Origin: Herbiconiux sp.
GTDB taxonomy: Bacteria > Actinomycetota > Actinomycetes > Actinomycetales > Microbacteriaceae
Direction of reading: 5' to 3'
DNA length: 64,000 bases
Assembly (NCBI RefSeq): GCF_023264855.1
Contig: NZ_JAHFUW010000012.1
Location: forward strand, 30,853 to 94,852
The notes below the pieces were generated by a model. The model was not told the origin of the DNA. It made no database searches and saw only the letters and a list, made by a program, of their open reading frames with translations. Position numbers and translations under genes: made by a program. Below are positions 58,665 through 64,000 of this stretch, piece by piece. Numbering within the stretch: the stretch's first letter is position 1; each line of letters begins with the position of its first letter.

Positions 58665-59936
58665 CTAGTCGGGAGAGGTGTCGGTGTCGTAGACCGGCGA
58701 CGAGGGCAGCTCCTCGTCGGCCGGAGCACCGGTGGAGCCGAGGGAGACGGCGGGCAGGATGCCGGCGCTCGTCACGTTCGTGGTGGCGGCACCGGCCGAG
58801 CCGGAACCGCCGTTGCCCGCGCCCGCGCCGGCGCCGCCGGACGAGGCCGGGAGACCGCCACCGCCGGGACCCGCAGGGCCGGAGGGGAAGGGGAAGGGGA
58901 GACCGCCGTCGGGCGTGCCGCTGCCGGAGCCGGCCCGTGCGGCCGATCCGGAACCGACTGCGTCGGCCCCGCTGCCGGCGCCCGGAACGGCGCGGCCCGG
59001 ATCCGCCCCAACGGATCCGGACGCGCCGCCTGACGCCCCCCGGCTCATCGCCCCGGGACTCACGCCGGCACCGGGGGCGACCGCGACCAGGGGGGAGGCC
59101 GGGTCGCCGGGGGATGCCGCTTCGGTGCCGGCGTGCCCGGGCGCGGTCCCGTCGACGGGACCGCCGGTCCCGGGGATCACCGGGATCCCGGGAACGCTCG
59201 GAGTCGTCCCGTCGACGGCTTCGCCGATCGACGTGACGGGGTCGGTGACCTGCTCGGCGATGGACTCGACGGCCGGGAGCACGACGGCGGCCGCGCCCGC
59301 GACGGCCGAGTCGGCGAGATCGGCCACCGGGCTGAGCACTGTGCCGACCCGCGAGGACCCGACCACGCCGGTCACTACGGGCACCTGAGCTCCGATGCCG
59401 TCCACGACCTCGTCCACGGCCCCGGCCACCGGATCGACCAGGCCGGCCACGGGCTCGGCCTCCGCGAAGTCGCCCACGGTCTCGACAGCGTTCCCGACCG
59501 CGGCATCCGTGGTCTCGGGAATCGCTTCGACGACCGCGCCCACCGCATCCGTCACCGGCTCAGGCAGCACCTCGGCCACCGGCTCGAGCACGTCGCTGAC
59601 CGGCTCGGCCACCTGGCTGGCGCCCGTGTCGACGACCGGCTGAAGCACGGCATCCGAGACGCTGCCGACGACGTCGTCCAGCGTTCCGGTGACCGTGTCG
59701 AGCGCGGGGTCGAGCGACTGCACGGTCGATCCGACCGTTCCCAGCAGCGACGAGGCCCCGCCGTCACCCGAGGGGGCGTCGGATGCCGTGGCAGCCGAGG
59801 CGGACGAGGTGCCGAAAACCGCCCCCAGCACGAGCCAGCCGGCCGCGAGACCGATGGCACCGAGGCCGATCCGCGCCGCCCGCGAGCGCAGGAGCGACCG
59901 TGCCGGCATCGCCGCGACCGTCGTCTCCACGCTCAT
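58665..59936 (-). CDS. Secreted Ala/Gly/Val-rich low-complexity protein
   Basis: The 423-residue protein has a signal peptide (IGLGAIGLAAGWLVLGAVFGTSSASA). A helical Val/Ala/Pro-rich region of repeated 'DxVxxxVxxxxP' type spans residues 60-240. A long Gly/Ser/Pro-rich part follows, with FPFPSGPAGPGGGG. It ends in a conserved-looking tail ELPSSPVYDTDTSPD. ATG 59936 was chosen because GAGGGG lies five bases upstream; GTG codons precede it. It is 95 bases upstream of the chaplin-like gene on the same strand and may form a surface layer with it. Confidence 0.65.
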   Translation of the reverse strand: MSVETTVAAMPARSLLRSRAARIGLGAIGLAAGWLVLGAVFGTSSASAATASDAPSGDGGASSLLGTVGSTVQSLDPALDTVTGTLDDVVGSVSDAVLQPVVDTGASQVAEPVSDVLEPVAEVLPEPVTDAVGAVVEAIPETTDAAVGNAVETVGDFAEAEPVAGLVDPVAGAVDEVVDGIGAQVPVVTGVVGSSRVGTVLSPVADLADSAVAGAAAVVLPAVESIAEQVTDPVTSIGEAVDGTTPSVPGIPVIPGTGGPVDGTAPGHAGTEAASPGDPASPLVAVAPGAGVSPGAMSRGASGGASGSVGADPGRAVPGAGSGADAVGSGSAARAGSGSGTPDGGLPFPFPSGPAGPGGGGLPASSGGAGAGAGNGGSGSAGAATTNVTSAGILPAVSLGSTGAPADEELPSSPVYDTDTSPD

Positions 59937-59998
59937 CACCACCCCTCACTGGGAAGTCAGGTGAAGCCGACTCTCGTCCTTCCCGGGGCATAAAGCAA

Positions 59999-60029
59999 CG
60001 AGGTGCCCCCCACAATGGGGGGCACCTCG
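59999..60029 (-). terminator. Strong terminator hairpin after the sigma-factor gene
   Basis: CGAGGTGCCCCCCA and TGGGGGGCACCTCG form a 14-bp perfect stem with a CAA loop. It lies 40 bases after the sigma-factor stop on the minus strand, in the gap before the secreted gene. Confidence 0.85.
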
Positions 60030-60068
60030 GTAGTTTCCCGGTAGCCCGGGTCGCCGTTGCGGCCGTGC

Positions 60069-61058
60069 TTACGCGATCAGGTAGTCGTGCAGCGACTCGT
60101 CGCGCAGCATCCCGAGCGCCCGGCGCTGGATCTGGCGGGCACGCTCCCGCGAGACGCCCAGCACGTCGCCGATCTGGTCGAACGACATGGCGTCTTCGCC
60201 GTCGAGCCCGAAGCGCATGCAGATCACGCGCGCCTCGCGGGCCGGCAGGGTGGCCAGCGCCACGGCCAGGTCGTGGTGCTGCAGCGACGAGGCGGCCGCG
60301 TCGAAGGGGTTGGGCTGCGTCGAGTCCTCGATCAGGTCGCCGAGCTCGGCGTCGTCATCGCCGACGGGGGTGTGGATCGACACCGTGTCGCGGCCGTGGC
60401 GGATGAGCTCTTGCACCTTCTGCACGGGGAGGTCGACGGCCGAGGCCACCTCGTCCATGGAGGGTTCGCGGCCGAGCTCGATCATCAGGCGGCGCTGCAT
60501 ACGCGTGATCGCCGAGATCTTCTCGGACGTGTGCACGGGGATGCGGATGATGCGGCCGCTGTCGGCCAGCGCGCGGTTGATCGACTGCTTGATCCACCAC
60601 GATCCATAGGTCGAGAACTTGAAGCCGGCCTGGTAGTCGAACTTCTCGACGGCCCGCACGAGGCCGATGTTGCCCTCCTGGATGAGGTCGAGGAAGGGCA
60701 GACCGCGCTCGAGGTAGCGCTTGGCGATCGAGACCACCAGGCGCAGGTTGGCCTGGATGAGCTGACGCTTGGCGGCCTGGCCGTCGCGGTTCAGCCACTC
60801 GAGCTCGCGGCGCAGGGCGGAATCGAGCACGGCGGTCTCGGCCAGCTTCGCGCCGGCGAGAACACCGACCTCGATGCGGCGGCCGAGGTCGACCTCGTCC
60901 TCGGCGGTGAGAAGGGCGGTGCGGCCGATCTGGCGGAGGTAGTCCTTGACCGGATCCTCCGACGCCCCGCGGATCTCGCTGAAGCGGTCCTGCGGTTCGC
61001 TCTCGTCGATCTCGGTGGAGACCGTGGCGGTGGCCGTTGCTGCTGCTGATCGTGACAT
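60069..61058 (-). CDS. sigB: RNA polymerase sigma factor, group 2 (SigB/HrdB-like)
   Basis: The 329-residue sigma-70 factor has region 1.2 ([11 protein letters not shown]), 2 ([61 protein letters not shown]), 3 ([13 protein letters not shown]) and 4 ([30 protein letters not shown]). It lacks the long N-terminal 1.1 extension of the primary sigma. The second ATG (61058) has a ribosome-binding site GGAG at better spacing than the first. The usual STYATWWIRQ reads [10 protein letters not shown] here. It is divergent from the His-rich membrane gene. Confidence 0.88.
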   Translation of the reverse strand: MSRSAAATATATVSTEIDESEPQDRFSEIRGASEDPVKDYLRQIGRTALLTAEDEVDLGRRIEVGVLAGAKLAETAVLDSALRRELEWLNRDGQAAKRQLIQANLRLVVSIAKRYLERGLPFLDLIQEGNIGLVRAVEKFDYQAGFKFSTYGSWWIKQSINRALADSGRIIRIPVHTSEKISAITRMQRRLMIELGREPSMDEVASAVDLPVQKVQELIRHGRDTVSIHTPVGDDDAELGDLIEDSTQPNPFDAAASSLQHHDLAVALATLPAREARVICMRFGLDGEDAMSFDQIGDVLGVSRERARQIQRRALGMLRDESLHDYLIA

Positions 61059-61126
61059 CTTCATCTCCGTTACTACATCGACTTCGTCTATCCCGGTTCC
61101 GGCAGGCTATCCCCGCAAGGGGTGTC

Positions 61127-61139
61127 CCCCATAATGGGG
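61127..61139. promoter_or_regulatory. 13-bp palindrome in the sigma-factor upstream region
   Basis: CCCCATAATGGGG is a perfect 6-1-6 dyad. It lies about 70 bases upstream of the sigma-factor start, over a -10-like TATGGG reading toward that gene (17 bp from TTGTCA). Together these may form the sigma-factor promoter with an operator. Confidence 0.45.
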
Positions 61140-61145
61140 TGACGG

Positions 61146-61160
61146 GGGGTTGACAACCCC
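61146..61160. promoter_or_regulatory. 15-bp perfect palindrome upstream of the sigma factor
   Basis: GGGGTTGACAACCCC is a 7-1-7 dyad centred on A61153. On the minus strand it contains TTGTCA, a possible -35 for the sigma gene. No gene for its binding protein is obvious in this window. Confidence 0.5.
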
Positions 61161-61272
61161 TGCCGGATGGTGCGAGTTCCGCTTTCAGGTGGCTCCCAGG
61201 TGGCGGATCGCCGCTTAAGCTGGAGAGGTTCTAGCGGTTCGGAGCGGGCCTGCAGATCGATCGGAGGCGCGG

Positions 61273-62097
61273 ATGGGTACGAGGTGGACGCGCGTCGCAC
61301 GCGGCCTCGCCGCCGCCGCGATCGCCACCTTCGTCGCCGCGTTCTCGCACGCCGCCGCCGGGGGAGGGGCGCCGGGCGGGGTGGGCCTCGCACTGGCCGC
61401 GGCGTTCGCCGTGATGGTCTGCGTGTTGTTCACCCGGCGTTCGCCGTCGTTGCCGCTGCTGTCGGCATCCGTGGTGCTCAGCCAGCTGGCGTTCCACCTG
61501 CTCTTCGCCGTGGGGGCGGGGGCGGATGCTGCGGCCGGTGCCGCGCTGGGGTCGGGCTTCGGACAGACGGGCCATGGGGGTCATGGAGCGGAAGCCGGGC
61601 ATGCGGCTCCGGCGTCTCTCGGGTCGACGGCCGGTTCGAGCCTGCTCTCGACCGTCTCCCCGTCGTCGGGGTCGCTGTCGACGGGAACCGTCCCGGATGC
61701 CGTGGCCGGCTCGGGCGCGCACCTGCACGACTCCGGATGGATGTGGCTCGCCCACGCGGTGGCCGCAATCGCCACCATCCTGCTGCTGCGGCGCGGTGAG
61801 CTGGTGCTGCGCCGTCTCGTCGAGCTCAGCCGCCTTCGGAGCGCCGAGGTGGCCGCGCACATCACCGTGCGCCTGTCGTCGGCGCTGCGCGCGCTCGCGC
61901 TGGTGACCGCCGCGTTCTCCGAGGTCGCGGCCGACACAGCGACCGAGACTGCGCTCGGCCGGCGGGCACGGATGCTGCGCCGGGGCGCGGCTGCGGGGGC
62001 GGCATCCGATCGCCTGCGCGATCTGGGTGTGGTGTTCGCCGCGCTGCGGCATCGCGGGCCGCCGCGGGGGCTGCCCGCCGCGTACCTCTTGGCCTGA
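61273..62097 (+). CDS. His-rich membrane protein of the copper cluster
   Basis: The 274-residue protein has four helices: an N-terminal one, a pair near residues 35-80, and WMWLAHAVAAIATILLL near 160. The loop between contains GHGGHGAEAGH, and AHLHDSG precedes the last helix. The histidines could bind copper. A basic cytoplasmic tail of about 100 residues follows. A ribosome-binding site GGAGG lies before the ATG, and a -10-like TAAGCT is at 61216. It is the first of three genes with ycnI- and copC-like proteins. I do not recognise a named family. Confidence 0.7.
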   Translation: MGTRWTRVARGLAAAAIATFVAAFSHAAAGGGAPGGVGLALAAAFAVMVCVLFTRRSPSLPLLSASVVLSQLAFHLLFAVGAGADAAAGAALGSGFGQTGHGGHGAEAGHAAPASLGSTAGSSLLSTVSPSSGSLSTGTVPDAVAGSGAHLHDSGWMWLAHAVAAIATILLLRRGELVLRRLVELSRLRSAEVAAHITVRLSSALRALALVTAAFSEVAADTATETALGRRARMLRRGAAAGAASDRLRDLGVVFAALRHRGPPRGLPAAYLLA

Positions 62098-62213
62098 CCG
62101 GTTCGATGCCGGCCGGGCGTCGGTGCGCGGCGTGCGCCTGCCTTCGCGGCCCCGCCGGGGCCTGACGAGGGTGGGCGGAACGACCCCTTCGTACCGACCA
62201 GGAAAGCCTCATC

Positions 62214-63041
62214 ATGATCTCTCGTTCTTTCGCGCGCACCGCAACCGCCGGTGCCGCCTCTCTGTTCGTCGCCGGTGCGGTGCTGTTCGCCGCCCCGCTG
62301 GCCGCGAGCGCGCACGTGCACGTCGAGCCCGGCTCGGCCGAGCCCGGCAGCTACAGCGTGCTCACCTTCCGGGTGCCCAACGAGTCCGCGACCGCCGTGA
62401 CCACCTCGGTGACCGTGCAGCTGCCCTCGGACACCCCGTTCTCGAGCGTCTCGTACGAGCCCGTTCCCGGCTGGAGCGCCGAAGTCGTGACGGGGGCGCT
62501 GCCGTCGCCCGTGGTCGTCGGCGACGCCACGCTCACCGAGGCGCCGCTCTCGGTGGTGTGGACCGCCGAGGCGGGCTCCGGGATCGCCGACGGTCAGGTC
62601 CAGGAGTTCCCGATCGTGGCGGGGCCCGTGCCCGCCACCGGCAGCATCGAGCTGCCCGTCAGTCAGGCCTATTCCGACGGCACCGTCGTGGAGTGGGACG
62701 AGTCGACCCCGGCGTCGGGGGAGGAGCCGGAGCATCCGGCACCGACGCTGTATGTGGAGGACTCGGCGCCGGCTGACGAGGACGGTGCCTCGGCTGCGGA
62801 TGCCGGTGTGACCGCATCGCCGGCAGCAGGTTCGGCGGACGACTCGGCCGGTGCCTCGGGTGACACGGCTTCAGCGGCGCTCGGCTTCGGCATCGGCGGG
62901 TTCGCGCTCGGCGCGCTCGCGCTCGTGGCGGCCGTGGTGGCGCTGTTCCGCCGCCCCTCCGCGGCCGCAGCGGCTGCGGGCACGGGCTCGGGCACGGGTT
63001 CGGGCTCGGCTGCCGACAAGAGCTCGGGCGGTGCCGCGTGA
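62214..63041 (+). CDS. YcnI-family (DUF1775) copper-binding membrane protein
   Basis: The 275-residue protein has a signal peptide ending ASA, so the mature N-terminus is HVHVEPGSAEPGSYSVLTFRVPNES, matching DUF1775; the N-terminal His is expected to bind Cu(II). It continues as a beta-sandwich with EWDESTPASGEEPEHPAP. A Ser/Ala-rich linker, one C-terminal helix (LGFGIGGFALGALALVAAVVAL) and a Gly/Ser tail follow. YcnI proteins assist copper acquisition. It overlaps the CopC-like gene by four bases (GTGA). Confidence 0.88.
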   Translation: MISRSFARTATAGAASLFVAGAVLFAAPLAASAHVHVEPGSAEPGSYSVLTFRVPNESATAVTTSVTVQLPSDTPFSSVSYEPVPGWSAEVVTGALPSPVVVGDATLTEAPLSVVWTAEAGSGIADGQVQEFPIVAGPVPATGSIELPVSQAYSDGTVVEWDESTPASGEEPEHPAPTLYVEDSAPADEDGASAADAGVTASPAAGSADDSAGASGDTASAALGFGIGGFALGALALVAAVVALFRRPSAAAAAAGTGSGTGSGSAADKSSGGAA

Positions 63042-63682
63042 GGCGGCGGCTGGCGTCCGGTCTCGCGGGCCTCTTCGTCACCGCGGCAGCGGCCACGGCG
63101 GTGGTTCTCGGAACCGCGGGGGCGGCATCCGCTCACGACTTCCTGGTGTCCACCGACCCGGCAGCCGACTCGACGGTGAGCGAACCGCTCAGCACCGTGT
63201 CGCTGGTCTTCAACGAGCCGCCGTTGGCGGAGCTCGGCGCGGGCATCGCGATCGAGGTGCGTGACGCCGACGGCACGAACGTGGCATCCGGAGACGTCTC
63301 GATCGTGAACAGCACCTTGAGCATCGCGGTCGCACCGTCGAGCCAGGGCGCCTACACGGTGCTCTGGCAGACGGTCTCGTCAGACGGCCACGCGGTCTCG
63401 GGCGAGTACGCGTTCACCTACGCCGGCCCGGTGGCTCAGGCGTCGGCGGTGCCCGAGGCGACGCCGACGCCGACGCAGACGGGGGCTCCGGATGACTCGA
63501 CCGCGGTGGCCACGGCGCCCCCGGCCGCGACAGCCACCCCGGACGCGACCGATGCCTCCGAAGGCGCATCGGCCGCCCCCTCGCCGGCGATCTTCGTCGG
63601 AATCGCCGCGGCGGCCGTGGTCGTGATCGCCGCGGTGGTTCTGGGCGTGCTGCTCAGCCGCCGAGGCCGCCGCTCGGCCTAG
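63038..63682 (+). CDS. CopC-domain copper-binding membrane protein
   Basis: The 214-residue protein starts at GTG with a signal peptide ending ASA. The mature part begins HDFLVSTDPAADSTV (N-terminal His ligand), then LVFNEPPLAELGAGIAIEV and the SSDGHAVSGEYAF motif (second His). This is the CopC fold. A Pro/Thr-rich linker, one helix and a basic end anchor it. It normally works with CopD; a CopD-CtaG protein is encoded at 20919. A very strong hairpin follows the gene. Confidence 0.9.
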   Translation: MRRRLASGLAGLFVTAAAATAVVLGTAGAASAHDFLVSTDPAADSTVSEPLSTVSLVFNEPPLAELGAGIAIEVRDADGTNVASGDVSIVNSTLSIAVAPSSQGAYTVLWQTVSSDGHAVSGEYAFTYAGPVAQASAVPEATPTPTQTGAPDDSTAVATAPPAATATPDATDASEGASAAPSPAIFVGIAAAAVVVIAAVVLGVLLSRRGRRSA

Positions 63683-63721
63683 GCCGAGGCGCCCTCGGGG
63701 TCGCCGCCGCGCGATACGAGT

Positions 63722-63773
63722 CCGAACGGATGGAGCCCACGGCCTGAGAAGGACTCAGGCTCCATCCGTTCGG
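63722..63773 (+). terminator. 16-bp perfect hairpin after the CopC gene
   Basis: CCGAACGGATGGAGCC pairs with GGCTCCATCCGTTCGG. Inside, CCTGAG/CTCAGG forms an alternative helix that shares bases with the outer stem. The strength suggests a terminator, possibly bidirectional. Confidence 0.75.
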
Positions 63774-63850
63774 GATCGGCGGCCGATCGTCCATAGGTTC
63801 GGAACGGATGCCGGGCGTGCGGCGGGGGCCTGCGGGCGTATTCTGGGGGA

Positions 63851-63957
63851 GGCGGCCCCGGCCGCCACGGTGGTGGGGCTCACCGTTCTCCAACCGCGGC
63901 GTGCCGACGACAGTCCCTATCTCGAACGATCGGCGCTCGCGAGCGCCCGGAGATAGG
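63851..63957 (+). promoter_or_regulatory. Structured leader with three hairpins before the last gene
   Basis: The helices are GGCGGC/GCCGCC (63851-63866), ACGGTG/CACCGT (63867-63886), and CCTATCTC/GAGATAGG (63916-63957). The last one encloses the 16-bp palindrome GGCGCTCGCGAGCGCC (63932-63947). Its 3' arm overlaps the ribosome-binding site AGGAG of the next gene. A -10-like TATTCT lies at 63839. No known riboswitch class is recognised. Confidence 0.5.
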
Positions 63958-63965
63958 AGTCGGCC

Positions 63966-64000
63966 ATGCCGGACAGCACACCAGACCCGCGCGCACGCGC
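63966..64000 (+). CDS. Start of a gene that runs off the window
   Basis: ATG 63966 is six bases after AGGAG and begins MPDSTPDPRARA. Only 11 complete codons are visible, so its product cannot be named. The ribosome-binding site is partly inside a predicted leader helix. Confidence 0.5.
   Translation, partial: MPDSTPDPRAR

Noticed and set aside
61150..61155. TTGACA on the plus strand as a -35 for the copper genes
   Set aside because: No TANNNT lies 16-19 bases downstream; the hexamer is part of a perfect palindrome, and a better -10 (TAAGCT) lies much further down.

Overview
The window is a compact, very GC-rich stretch of an actinobacterial chromosome, most likely from the family Microbacteriaceae. 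This rests on the strong G/C third-position bias, frequent GTG starts and 4-base ATGA/GTGA gene overlaps, a C50-carotenoid cluster of the crtE-B-I-Ye-Yf-Eb type, a SecA2, a SigB-like group 2 sigma factor, and many genes whose -10 hexamer sits exactly six bases before the start codon (leaderless transcripts). No prophage, insertion sequence, CRISPR array or rRNA gene was seen. The only tRNA found is a tRNA-Gly(CCC).

Layout. 1-5.1 kb: the end of an MMPL transporter, small membrane proteins, purB, a low-molecular-weight tyrosine phosphatase, a holin-like membrane protein and a GNAT acetyltransferase. 5.1-9.1 kb: secA2, then a divergent pair of zinc-ribbon, nuclease-like proteins (GIY-YIG type and PD-(D/E)XK/DUF559 type). 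9.1-13.9 kb: a leaderless aminotransferase followed by E1-alpha, E1-beta and E2 of a branched-chain 2-oxoacid dehydrogenase complex. 14-20.8 kb: a zinc-homeostasis block (Zur box, znuA-znuC-znuB, zur), a hipBA toxin-antitoxin pair behind three 26-bp-spaced repeats, a rpmB-rpmG-rpsN operon whose L33 and S14 lack cysteines, and an HU gene. 20.9-29.6 kb: a CopD-CtaG fusion, then a probable operon of an epimerase, two soluble glycosyltransferase-like enzymes, a membrane-anchored molybdopterin oxidoreductase and a GT87-type transferase, then a secreted protein. 29.7-38.7 kb: pabB, a membrane-anchored protein, a Pif1/RecD-like helicase, and an MMPL transporter carrying an extra degenerate ATPase-like domain, overlapped by a YhgE/Pip-type gene.

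38.7-43.4 kb: an AAA ATPase remnant, heme oxygenase behind a DtxR-type iron box, a DUF2470 protein, a dienelactone-hydrolase-like protein that lacks two of its three catalytic residues, an MBL-fold hydrolase, a nucleoside hydrolase and a DoxX protein. 43.8-46.1 kb: tRNA-Gly, dcd, and an alanyl-tRNA synthetase paralog without editing or C-Ala domains. 46.2-52.2 kb: idi, divergent from the carotenoid operon, with a near-perfect dyad over the crtE -10. 52.2-59.9 kb: a CWB2 surface protein, an ATP-dependent DNA ligase, a DUF2252 protein, and a secreted pair: a sortase-anchored protein with seven chaplin-like repeats and a Gly/Ala-rich protein. 60-64 kb: a sigma factor, a copper-handling trio (His-rich membrane protein, YcnI, CopC), and a strongly structured leader before a gene that runs off the end.

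Several themes recur: metal homeostasis (zinc through Zur, iron through a DtxR box and heme oxygenase, copper through CopD/CtaG/YcnI/CopC), cell-envelope construction, and proteins that look like altered versions of enzymes (dienelactone hydrolase, the ATPase-like domain, the minimal AlaRS). Functions were assigned by reading the sequence; no database search was run.
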